Source: Plectrocnemia conspersa | Taxonomy: Eukaryota > Arthropoda > Insecta > Trichoptera > Polycentropodidae | Direction: 5' to 3' | Length of the DNA: 64,000 nucleotides | NCBI GenBank assembly: GCA_009617715.1 | Contig: VTFK01000016.1 | Location: forward strand, 1,178,001-1,242,000 | Part shown: in pieces, positions 1 to 11,800 of the stretch | Position numbering within the stretch: position 1 is the stretch's first letter | How the letters are laid out: every line of letters begins with the position of its first letter | Notes under the pieces: generated by a model | The model's input: the letters and a program-made list of their open reading frames with translations, nothing else | What the model was told of the DNA's origin: nothing | Database searches by the model: none | Position numbers and translations under genes: made by a program

Positions 1-3000
1 CATCGACAATAAAAAATATCAAACGATAATAGTGTGGCTTATCAGAACATTAAAATTTGGCAGAAGACACAGAAATGCACAATAGCCACAAAGACGCCCG
101 AATGGCATAAAAAACTCTTTCATTTATAAGCTTCGAAACAAATTTAGAAATAAATAATATTGGCCTCGCATAGAATAAAGGTTGTTTAAAATATGCTTTG
201 TAATTATCATATGGTCACCAAGTTAAGACTTTAAAACCAACTTTTACAAAAGGAATGATTTGGAGGTGTAGTTGAAGCCTAATGCGATTGCTTCCTCTGA
301 GAACCAATATAAAATATTTGATACTCGGTTACATCATCATTCCCTGGCAACCACTCGTCAGACACGAATCATCTATAAGGTATTCGAATTACTCGATAAT
401 TATTATTTTTAGTATATTAATAGATAAAATAATTAATATACTAAGCCCAAAAATGCATTACATAGTTTATATTGTAAAGAAACTTTAAAATGTTTATTTT
501 CAATTGTATATGTTTTTTATGATTTGTAACATGCTAAGCTTGCTAAGATAGAGTAATATTGCTCTTTAGGAATAATATTGTGTTATTAAATAATATTTAA
601 TATTTGTCTTCAATAATACACGAGCTTTCTAATCAACTTTTATGAGAAATATCGTATTCTAATATTATAACTGACGCCTGTTAGAGATAAGCAATTTTCA
701 TGAAGATAAGCTACCCTTCAGGTACCTGCCAACTAAATATTAACAATTTCTATGAAGTTTGAAAGCATAGAACCCCCGAAGCAACAAAATAAAATATATA
801 AATTTATTAAATTAAATACAAAAACTGTTGAATCAATTTAAAGCTAAATTTAATTTTTTCCAATCAAAAAATTATATTTTATAATATATTAAATTATAAC
901 AATTCACTTGATTTTTAAAAACAATCTTTCCATTTCATTTCAATTTAGTAGTCATCCCTCAAAATAAAATAAAAACATACCTTCTTTCACCATCCCATCC
1001 ACATATAATTAGAAAAAAGCTAAAAAGGCGAGCAGAAAGCCGATAAGAAGCGTCTGCTTTGATTTCATACGTCGTCGCGTAATCGAGTTACGAGAGACGA
1101 ATGTTCCTACGATGAATTATTGAGACCAGACTCTCTCTTTTCTCTGAAATTTTTCCTTTTCCGAGACCTCGCGACAGTGTGCCCGTAATGTCGATGATTT
1201 CCATCAAAGGATTTTCCATTGTCGGTCAGTTTAGGCTTTCCGCTCACGTCGTCGCTGTTCCCGCGGCTTATCGCCGAGGGGCTTTCGTTTTCTTATGTTT
1301 TCCCTCCAAGGGTCGGGGCGAAAAAATCCCAAAACCACCCTCGGAATTCAACGCAGGTGATATCCATTGAGACGACATAAAGAAGGTCATTTTAACCCCC
1401 GCCGAATAATATTTTTTAAGGGCTCAAACGGTCCATATCCGCTTGCAGCTGAGCGGAGGTGCAGCACACGCGCCCTTTACGACCGCCACCCTAATGGGGT
1501 AGTATATATGCATGTGCGAAATCTGCCATATTGTGTTTGTTTATTTTTGGATTTTTATTTTTTTTAAATATTTGCGAAAAAGCCCGCATCGTGAGTAAGC
1601 GAGTGACTCACAAAACGTTTTATGAAAAGATAAGGTTCAAAGGTCACATTGGAACAAAAGCGATAAAGTGTACAGTATAATATAAACAGATGTATTAATT
1701 TAACATAAAGGTTTATTACTTATACAATAAAAAATCGATTATATACTTTTTATGATAAGTTCAATTTATGAAATTTAATATAAAAAAATATATCATCGAT
1801 AAAAAAAATATTTTATTTAAATGAAACTTTTAATCAAAATATCATTTTATAAGTCGACATAAATAAGGTAAAAAAATAAAAATCTTAGGTAAAATCTCTA
1901 CCAAAAATTTAATTAAATTTCAATAAAAAAAGTCATCAAGATTTTTCCAGTATCTAATTTATTATAGCAGTAAAGCTCCAAACTTATTTTGATAAACTGC
2001 AAAGAGGTTTTTTTTAACTTTTCTTCTATGAATAATAAACCTAATTATTAGACTAAGATAATAATTTAAAAAAATGTAGATTAAGGTTAGTTTTGCTTAT
2101 GTTATGTACTAAATATTATAAAAATGTGTTACACAGAAAAAATATGTAAATCTAATAACAAATAAAGAACTTGTTATTTTATTTTTTTGATTTTATCAAT
2201 TTTAAGATGGATTTTGGTGATTAATCACAAATAAAAAGTATCAAACACAGCTAAAAACTTCTTATAATCAAAATAAATGTCAGTGAGTCATGATTTAAAA
2301 AAGGGTTATGGCTTAGAGAAACTTTTTCCTTTCGCTAGGTGCCAATAATATCAAGAATAAGCCTATAGATCTTAAATCGTTAATTAGGTAGAACAAGGAG
2401 GACTTTATGATAAGGGGTTTTTATTTATGGTTTGTCAGCAAAATGCTTTTGCTAAGCTTTTATCCTTGTCCGGTCGACCCCAAATTTAGTAGCCTTCATC
2501 GGCGCCCTCAGAAACTGCAGACTTTAGAGTTGCATATACTGAGAGAGACCAGCTAGAATTCTAATAAATAACTATAGTAACTAAACGTGTAAAAATAATA
2601 AAAACAATATTTAAATAATCGCATATAGAATATATATGTTAAAAAATGCTAAAAATGTATATGTTTTAAGAGCAAATTAATGGATGAGTAGTTTTATAAA
2701 AAATACAGATCATCCATACTTTTTTATATATTTTTTACTAAAAATGTTTTTTTTAAAACGCTTTATTAAAAAATAAAAAAATAAATTTATATAAGATTTA
2801 AAATTGAAATTGTATGCAAAAAATAAAGAGAAGAATTTAGTCTGTAAAAATTATGACTTGTTGAGTTTTATTGAATATTAGATCAGATGTATCAAAATAA
2901 GCTAAATCATATGAAAAAAACAGGCAAAACTTTTTTTATGATTAGAATTTTACCGTCCACAGGAAAAATATGCTCGTCACACAATGTGCTGTGTGCTATT

Positions 3001-3034
3001 TTTGGAGAGTGAAAAAAACAAATATGATATAACA
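1..3034. other. Non-coding AT-rich stretch with one GC-richer island
   Basis: I see no gene here. The sequence is AT-rich with many short A and T runs. A GC-richer island at about 1019-1520 contains only short overlapping ORFs (63-66 codons) without recognisable motifs. A second GC-richer patch at about 2440-2545 is unique within the window. No repeat partner was found for either patch. Confidence 0.6.
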
Positions 3035-3110
3035 CAGGGGTCGTCAACTTTTTTATACCTTTCGCGCATTTTTGTATATAAATATTTTTTTAGAGGAGAG
3101 AAGGTTTGTA
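3035..3110 (+). mobile_element. Possible hAT-type transposon terminus
   Basis: The sequence starting at 3035, CAGGGGTCGTCAAC followed by a T run, has the form of terminal inverted repeats seen in many insect hAT elements and MITEs. No matching right end or 8-bp target duplication was found downstream, so this is at most an orphan or 5' fragment. The inner limit at 3110 is arbitrary. Confidence 0.35.
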
Positions 3111-6100
3111 AAATATAATGATAATTCTGCAGCAAAACCCTTAGCGTAAGAGTTTGCCTATTCTTCGAAACAATTTAAAAATATTTAAAGCGTCATTAAT
3201 GTGAACTTTAAATTATTTTTGCACAATAAAATGTTTTCGACACACGTTACTAACATTAGTTAATTAAATAAATTTATTTCTTAGGCAATAACATCAGAGC
3301 AAATGATTGCAAATTCCTTGTCGTAGTGTTCTTATTATTTTACCATGGCAATTACATTTTTTTATCCAGAGCTTTACAATCTCTTAATTTAACTTTTGTT
3401 TATAATAAAGTGATTGAATTATTGTTTAAAATATTCTTGCAATCGATACATTAAATCTTAATAATTTACCAAAATTAATTTATTAACTTAACAAAAATCA
3501 AATATTTTTTAATAAATTAACTACTATTGTTAGAAATAAAATCCTAAATTGTAATGACAGTGTTATTTTAGAAGATTTTTTTTATTGAGTCATACGCTAC
3601 GGCCATTTTTTTTTTCTCTGTTCTAACCAACCCTCAACCACTCACCCCTTAAAATGTATAAATATAATATTTTACATCCTCGCATAAAGATGTCACGCGC
3701 GTATTGGCCGCATCAGCGTCTCGCGGATGAGACGTGATTTCACCCAGGAGAGCTGGAAAAACCCGTGCAAATAAACGCAACGTATGACAAACGATTGACA
3801 TCCCTCGAATAAGAACAAGGACAGAAAACGCGACGTCAATTTTTTATCATCGGTCGGAGCCGAAATAGCACGGATCGACCTGTCTTTCTGTTGACGCTAA
3901 TGAAAGCCTCCGATGTCACATTATTATTGTTTTCCTATGCGGTATCAATATCGGTAAACGAGGGATATCATACGACAGCGATTCAAGTTTGACGATTGTT
4001 ATTGACGGGGCTGATCCGGTTTCGCAAAAGAGCGGTTTAAAAATAACGATTGCGTATTGTGACGAAGGGATTATATATGAAATTTGAGTGACAAATGTCG
4101 AAAAAAATATTACGTTTATTCCACTGTAAAATGTTTTATATTAAATTGTTTCCATATAAGCATATTTTAAATGCTTTAGGTCATATAAAGTTATGTAATT
4201 TATTACTCGTACGTTTACTAATAACACAGAGTGTAGCAGCGCCGCAGCAGTCTATATTAAATATGTCACCTCAAGGTATTCTATATTGCTTTGTACTAAT
4301 ACTTTGTTGAGCAAGAAAAATATAATATTTGGAGTAACTAATTTAATAAATAAGAGAACGAAAGAAATGGTTTAAGTAGTTGGTTAATAATTAAATATAA
4401 TAAATGAGTAATTAATTATAAGATTTTTATGAAATTTTTTTTTTACGGCTGATTGTAAAATTAACATCCATTTTTTTCCACGTAGGACTATTTCAGAAAA
4501 AAATATTTAATAATAAAAAAATGACACCAAATGCAATTTAAAGATATTTGTTAATAAATTGTTAATAAACATTTATATGCATTATAAAGGCCACAAATAT
4601 GTCTCAGAGATCTGTCTAATATTTTCTAAATAATTTTTGAGTACTTAATAAACCAAGTTATTCGAGAAATGAACCATCTGATCTTAAGCTACCCTCGATC
4701 GAAAGTCGTCACGTTTGCGCCGTTTTTCAGCTGTAACTCACAATGACTATACAGTGTATAGGGATAGAAGTACATAGGCATTCGGCAATCGGGCTCGAGT
4801 GTGAGATTTGGTCGTTAATCACGTGCTTGAAATCGGTTATTGGCGACAATGTGTATAGAGAGGGATAGAGAGCGGTCGCACGTGTTCTGTTGCCGTAATA
4901 CGCGAACAAATTCAATTTATTTCACGTGTACGTGTACGGGACGCATCCGTTTGTATTGTTTGATCGATGTTTTTGCTAAAAAAATTCAATTTGAATACAT
5001 TAAAACGGAACGAGGAGCAATGCCGATGGTTCAATTACAAATGTCTACCAATTTGCCATGACTACTTTGTAAATGTAAATCTAGTATTTCTATCTCATTT
5101 AATTTAATTACATATTTGATCAAATAGTTACATTGTTAAATTTGTGATATTCATACAGGGTATAATTTTTTTTTTTTTTTATTAAATAAAAAAATATTAA
5201 AGCAAATAATTTTAAATATGAATCTTGCCCATTATCGTGCAATAAATATTTTTTTAAATCTGTACAAATACCACACGGATTAGGAAGTTCTTGCTAAATG
5301 TTATTAGGTTGTTTAGTTCAGTTGATATTACGAGTAAATCCTTTGAGCTGCGGTTTTCTGACATAGCGCGTGTGCTTATCGAAAGCGTTGTTAGTGAAAC
5401 GGCTCATTAAGTTTGGTTGAATGTAATGAAATCTCTGCCTATTATCGTATAAGTCGCAAACGTTATTGTTGTTCTGATGTGTCGAGTCGAAAGGGTAGTT
5501 GTTGTTGTTGTTGTTGTTGTTGTGCTAATTTAAAATTTTCATCACGATTTTTGCGACCTTTTGCTATAAACGTGTCCCTAAATTTGAATTATCAAAGTTT
5601 TGGATTGAGTTATTTCCCTCACTCACAGCGTGCGGTCTACCCTTTCCAATCCACTTGACGTTTTAATATTACAAATGAAATATAGAAATTGTGGACAAAT
5701 TTATTAAAAAAGTAATTTGGTTTATTATATTTGGTGCATTTTTTTATTATTGTAATACAAAAGACACGAAATAGTAGAAATAATTTATAAAACATTCAAG
5801 AATTTGTTTTGGTTATTTAGGAGTTATTTATATCTATGATGTTCAAATTAAATTAAATTTAAAACATCTTAGTAGTCGTGCTACGTATTTAAAATTATAG
5901 AATAATTCGCTTAATTTTATTAAATTATTCACAGGGTACAAGTTTAAAAGATCTAGGTATCCTACATGAATATTAACTGTTAAGACAATATTTTACCAAA
6001 TTAAAATGGATTTAAATAGATAAATTTTATATTTTTATTTTATTCTGTATTTAAATTCGGTAACTATTATTTAAAACAATATACCAACAATGATACATGC

Positions 6101-6149
6101 CAGTCAAAGCATTATGAATACCTAAAAAATAATATTAAAAATCGATATA
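3111..6149. other. Non-coding stretch with two GC-richer islands
   Basis: No recognisable gene. GC-richer, CpG-containing islands lie at about 3670-4080 and 4690-5060. The second holds several CACGTG-like motifs (near 4876 and 4922) and a 73-codon ORF that resembles nothing I know. The rest is AT-rich. Confidence 0.55.
5498..5523 (+). repeat. (GTT)n microsatellite
   Basis: About eight and a half uninterrupted copies of GTT. In one frame this reads as a short cysteine run inside an 81-codon ORF (5413-5658). The ORF has no other recognisable feature, so the run is best treated as a simple repeat and not as a coding tract. Confidence 0.9.
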
Positions 6150-7548
6150 TGAAATAAAAATTTATCCGAATAAGATGAAGAAAAGACTTAAAAAATCAAT
6201 TGACTCAATTCAGAGAAACGTCATAATAAACATAAAAATTGCTTTAGACATTTTATATAAAAATTATTTAAATTACATTAATACCAGAAAAAAAATTAAA
6301 AACTAAATAACATTTCTTAGTAAATAAAGAACTCTCTAAAGGAAATATACCTAATACTTTAAAATATACTACTAATATACCTATACCTAAAAATTATGAG
6401 ATAATGAGACTAACTATCACGTTGCTTTATATGAAATAGATGATGAAAGAATTAGTAATTAAAAAATTAAAGGATTTAATTATTTAATTATTTCCCAAAA
6501 CATTCTGTGTGAACAATTATCAGATTCCGAGAATAACATTTTACTAGCGATAAATGATTGGTTTTTGGCAAAGAATATGAACCAAATCATTGAAGCAGTT
6601 TTCTTGGATTTTAAAAGAGCCTTCGGAATAAAAGACAGAAGTATAATGTTTAAGGAATTAGAGATTATTGGTATAAGTAAATAGTTTTAACATGATTTGA
6701 TAATTATTAAGAAAAGAAAAAACAAAGAGTTAAAATAAATAGTGATTATTTCAGAGAAAAATAATATCTTACGGTCTACCACAATAATCCGAATTAGGAC
6801 CATTGTTGTTTATAATATATGTATATTACTGATATAATTATTTATATAGAAAATTGTAAGATACGTCTCTTTACAGACGACACATTTATTTATTGCATAG
6901 GTGATAACGACAAAGAAGTTGTACATAACCTAAATAATGAGAGATGGCTAGAAAATAATGTACTGAATCTAAATATATCTTGCATATGTGATAATGTTAA
7001 AGAAGTTTTAAAATAATAATTTACAAATAGTTAAACACCCAAATAACTCTGTAATCAAAACAGTTATTAATATAAAATATTTGGGAGTAATTTTAATTAC
7101 ATAAACAAATAAATTAGTAAAAAAAATATGTATCTATATTATCATATAAGTATAAATAATAAAAAAATAATTTACAATAGTTTTATCTTATTATACCACA
7201 CCTCAATTATTGTGCAACAATATTATATGTTCCTAGTAAATTAATTAGGACGATATTAAATTTTTTACAAAAAGAGCAATAAAAGAAGAAATTAAAAGAT
7301 AGGAATGGTTGGATATTCCATAAATATTGAAGATCAATATTTTAGTATTTATATATATAAGTAATAAAATAATATGTAGCGGGTGAATTTTAATTATTAA
7401 TGAAAATGTACATAGATTTAATATTAGAAATAGAAATAATTTAAGGAAATTTAGGTATAACAAAACAAGTACGGCCAGGGGAATATTGTACGGAGGTGTT
7501 TTAAGACCTTAGTAACCTGTTAAGCCACGAAGGTCTTTATTTAATTTA
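6150..7548 (+). mobile_element. LINE relic (family B), degenerate jockey/CR1-type ORF2 with 3' tail
   Basis: A stop-riddled but readable reverse-transcriptase ORF of a non-LTR retrotransposon. In order: a GNIPNTLK...IPIPKNYE segment near 6335-6400; an ITLL segment near 6414; a fairly open stretch at about 6480-6680 with INDW and AVFLDFKRAF; a degraded GLPQ-SELGPLLFIIY block at 6772-6820; the catalytic-type block RLFTDDTFIY near 6860-6895 (consensus F/YADD, here TDD); IKYLGVIL at about 7065-7095; and a C-terminal FNIRNRNNLRKF segment at about 7415-7455. The 3' tail follows at 7500-7548 and ends in T/A-rich repeats. It is about 1.4 kb against roughly 4-5 kb for a full element, so it is 5'-truncated. 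The number of stops indicates an old insertion. Confidence 0.85.
7503..7537 (+). other. LINE 3'-tail stem-loop (family B)
   Basis: Perfect 8-bp arms AAGACCTT (7503-7510) and AAGGTCTT (7530-7537) enclose GTAACCTGTTAAGCCACG. The core is nearly identical to the 3' ends of the family A LINEs at 22582 and 29691. Reverse transcriptases of this class can recognise 3' RNA structures, so a recognition role is plausible, though it is inference here. Confidence 0.6.
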
Positions 7549-7987
7549 AATAAATAAATTAATTTGTGCATTGACAAGTTTAAAATATTATTAAAGTATT
7601 TTTTTTTAATATTTTGATGTTTTATTGATATTTGTTAAGGATAAAGATAATGAACCATATTAGCTTAATAAATTAATAAAATAAAAATGATAATAATAAT
7701 TATTAGTAACATTATATGAACTATTTTAATAAATATTATTTTATCTTTATTTATAAATATAGGTGGGTTCAAATGTATTTAGCATACGTATTAAATTTAA
7801 GTATTTTAAAAACGTCAAATTATTTTTTTAATATAAAACATACATACATATATTTAGTGTTAAATAATACTAAAATAAGCAAAACATGTAACAGACAAGA
7901 CATACTAATACAGCCGACTAACAGAAATTATTATAGAAGAATGCTATTCGACTTAAAATGTGTAGGGGGGAGGCAGTTTATTTCATT
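7549..7987. other. AT-rich spacer
   Basis: No gene or repeat recognised. It holds a 94-codon ORF (7716-8000) of low complexity, rich in I, N, Y and K as expected from AT-rich DNA, and without motifs. Confidence 0.5.
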
Positions 7988-8172
7988 AGCCACGAGCTAA
8001 CATTGTGAAATAGTAAAAGGGAAACAATCACCTGTTTGGTGACAATGAATGGAATACAACGACCGGCGGCGACTCATCCGCCAGCATAATAATAATCATT
8101 TGCATTTAGAAACGTAAATTAAAACCAATTTAGCGCGAAATCTATGTATCAATCAGCATATGTCCCTGAAAT
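7988..8172 (+). mobile_element. Diverged LTR-like segment (upstream copy)
   Basis: This segment aligns with 8651-8815. Both share GCCACG..CTAAC near the start, an ungapped block of about 47 bp (8033-8079 versus 8698-8744) with roughly three quarters identical bases and many transition differences, and then an AAACGTAAAT block (8110 and 8777). It ends immediately before a tRNA-Trp primer-binding site, where a 5' LTR would end. I interpret it as an old 5' LTR. The start is uncertain and no clear TG terminus was found. Confidence 0.5.
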
Positions 8173-8190
8173 TGGTGACCCCGACGTGAT
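8173..8190 (+). other. Primer-binding site complementary to tRNA-Trp
   Basis: The 18 nt TGGTGACCCCGACGTGAT is the exact complement of the 3' end of insect tRNA-Trp including CCA, recalled from known tRNA sequence. This is where minus-strand DNA synthesis of an LTR retrotransposon starts; Osvaldo-type elements are reported to use tRNA-Trp. A perfect match of this length is very unlikely by chance in AT-rich DNA. The flanking internal region (8191-8650) has no readable gag or pol. Confidence 0.75.
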
Positions 8191-8650
8191 GTCGAGGCGG
8201 AAAATTATGCACCAGCTCGTGAGAAGACGCCGCGACTTATTAGATTAAATTACATCTTTAACAGTCACCTAAGCAAGGCTATCGCAAAAAGAAACAATTA
8301 ACTAAAATTATTTAAGTAATGAACAATTTATTCTTATGTAGGTACGTTGTAATCTTTTGCAGCAATAAATAATTAATTACTTTTAAGCACTTTAGATTTA
8401 CCATACTTGTAATACAGTTGCGTTTATAAACGTTATTTTATTTATAAATATCTGTTTACACTGGCCAGCACCGACCATACGTGCCATGGCCACATTTTTA
8501 CTCGCTTGACCAACATTGTGAGTAAGATCAACATCCATACATTGTCAATGCCAATGTCAACGTTTCTATTTATAATTGAATTTTGCAATAATAATTTGCT
8601 AGAAGGAGATACTGTAAACGGTAATTTATTTTATTGGTCACGAATTATGC

Positions 8651-8815
8651 GCCACGCTAACAACATTTTGACGTGGCAGGGGCGAGAGAAAACACTCGTT
8701 TGGCGACCACGACGGGAGTACGACGGCAGGTGGCGTCTCGTCCGTCTGCATTTAATGGCAAACAAATAATTAATAAACGTAAATAAAAACTACTGCAGCG
8801 ACCAATTTGTGCTAC
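8651..8815 (+). mobile_element. Diverged LTR-like segment (downstream copy)
   Basis: Partner of 7988-8172. It contains AATAAA (8773) in the part that would be R/U5. If the two are LTRs of one element, only about 460 bp of internal DNA remain, so nearly all of gag-pol was lost. High divergence between the copies implies great age. The alternative is an unrelated tandem duplication, but the primer-binding site argues for an LTR element. Confidence 0.45.
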
Positions 8816-11800
8816 TTGTCAACACCTGACAAACTCAATGTACCATTATATAGCTTGTAATATAATGTTACCCCAAGAACCACGAAGTTAGCACGAAGTT
8901 GCCCATCAAATTAATAACAAAAGTATACATTGTATTTGATACACTGTACACAGTATTCGCACAAGTATGAAAATATTATTTAACTTTAAGATGATAGCTT
9001 AGAACATGACCATATTATTGAATGATTCATCAAATCATACTAATGTATGGTCACTGTATCGATCTTCGCAGTATATGTGGAGCATGCATCACAATTAGCA
9101 ACACAACAACATTGTGTTGGCGATAATTGAAACCTCGGGTACAGTGGCACAGTTTATTATTTGAAGCCCAGCTGATTTATCACCTGGTAATTTGCGAGCG
9201 ATATTATTGCGCTTAATCAACTTTGCCGGTGCTACCTGTCGAACCGTAGGCACAACGCCTATAAATTATACGATTAATTAATTTTGTGAGCTTCGATATA
9301 AAACGGGGTGGCCTAACGACCCCTACCGATTCGATTACCGTGACGCCCCCTAACCTAAGAGGCTTACCTTTGCCTTACACCTTTAATTCCTTCCGTACTA
9401 TTTTTGTTTTTTCACCTTTGCCTTAATCAATTAGGCATACTCAAGCTCATTTGCATGAATAAATTCACGCATTTATCACATCTGTATTTTCCCTAAAACC
9501 ACCTGTATAGCGCCTTTTTATTATATATTTTTATATAATAAAATAAATAAACGACATTTATTGATTGCATATTAAATACATATATTAAAAATAAAGTTTT
9601 TACGAATAACAAAGTCATATTCTTAATTTTTAAGTAATATAAATATGACAAGAATACAAAAATATTTTATTTTTGTTATTTTTAAAAACATTTTTTTAAT
9701 AAAAAAGGTAGTAAATGAACATAGATAATAATATTGAATATTAATTTTAAACGCTTAGGATTTTTGTGGGATGGTGAGCCATAAAAACATAATGGTCATA
9801 AATATTCATATTGTATTTTTCGGATTAATGTGGATTGTTGATTGGGACCTACAACTACTTTTGATTGCATTCGAATGTTAAACTGTGTATTGCTTATTTA
9901 TTTGTAAGACTATTCAATCTAGAAAATTCTAAAAAATCCGGGTTGTATTTTTTTAAATGTTTGTAAATCATAATAACATATTAAAAAAATAATAGAGTAA
10001 CTAGCGTAATTTTTATTATTTTAACTTTAACCTTTTTATAAAAATAGATTTTATCTTAGCTAAGTTTGTTAGCAAGCCAGATCCATAATTTTTTTCTAAA
10101 TGGGGGCTAATAAAGAACTATTGTGATATGTTAAAAAATTCTAGAAGTTACTGGCTAAGAAATGTTTAAAAATATAAAATAATATAAAAGGTGTTTTTTT
10201 TACATTTGTTGCTAATTTATATATCAGTTTTTTAATAATTATAGATTAAATTGATGTAATATTCCATTTACTATTATTATTATTTTTAAATAAAAGCAAT
10301 AAATTGAAAAGTACAAAATAAATAAACTTATTGAAAAATATTTTAAATTAATTTAATAAAAAATATAAAGAACTTCTGAAATGCTATAAAAAAATCTAGA
10401 AAATCCGAAAAATATATAAAAAATCTGTAAAATTAATTTATATATACGACAGAGAAAAAAAGCTAACCATAACCTCAAAATTATACTGACCGTTTAAATT
10501 AGGCTTTTTAAAATAGTGGTTATTTAAAAATAAAAATCGTAACTTCGTTAAAATGTTCTAGAGAAAAATGTAAGGAGGTCAAAAATTTTATAATAGACAC
10601 TATTATATTATATGAGATTTAATGTTTATGAATCATACTGAACTATTAAATAATCATGACATTTCCACCAAATATATGTCCACCGTTAAAAAGAAGGCAA
10701 AAGCAATTATTGGCAGCCTTTATACTATAGTTATAGTAAAAACAAACCTTAAAAAAATTTAACATATAAAAACTCACGCATCAAAAATTTTTTTATCTTT
10801 GGAAATAACCTAGTTCCTAATAGTTACTTTTGAAAATATATAATCATGTTTATTAATGGTATTAATCTTATAAAAATAGGTTCACGTGATAGTTTTAGGA
10901 TTTTTCAAGATTTGATTTAGGAAGCCTTTTATTCACAATATTTACGAGAGACAATATCCTTGTTTTTTATACTAAAAATTAATTTTAAGCTTTAATAAAT
11001 AAACATATTTAAATTTAAAATTCTGCTAAAACAATCACAAAAATATTATATTTATATGAAGAAAAAAAAAGTTTCAATATTTTAAACTTTTATAAGAATA
11101 ACAAATACATATATTTGTCGATAAACTAACAAGAGTAAAACTATATTTTTTGACAGTCTGCAACTTGATATTACACTGTGACATAAAAGTATATGTTACA
11201 TTTTCGATCAGATAAAGAATGAAATATAAAAACATTGCAATACAAGTTTTTTAATCATATAATATAACTATTATACATAAATGTATTACAAATGACATTA
11301 AAAAAAAATTATGTTTGTTTATCATTTTCGATTAAAAAGAAAAACATAAATTTGTAAAAAAAAAACGTACCGAAAACAATGATAAAACGATTTTTTTTAA
11401 TTTTGCCCAAATTCACCCTAAGTCTTGATAGCACCCACTGGACTCGACCCAATCTCGCAAAACATACCACCTCAGATTACATTCGAAAATTACTCTCCGC
11501 ACACACGTAATTCAGTAATAATCAAGGGCAAATTTTTCATTTTGTTAGTCGTAATTGGATTCCGGTGAAGAGTTCGCCGGAAGGTACCATAAGTCAGAGG
11601 AATAACGAATTCTCGGCGGAGCCGCGCTGATCAGCCATTTTCCGTGGAAATTGCTGACCAGGGGGCATATTTTCATATAAAATCAATTGGGCTGTAGCGG
11701 CCGGTGGTTTGTGGCCGTGCAGCCATATAAATCATCCGACGTACACACACACGCCATACACAATCGCACTATACAGATATGCCATTCAAATTGCGGTCCG

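Noticed and set aside
10500..10560. ATCGTAACTTCGTTAAAA, similar to ATCGTAACGTCGTTAAAA near 52458
   Set aside because: Only about 18 bp match and the AT-rich flanks do not align convincingly, so I could not call a repeat family.
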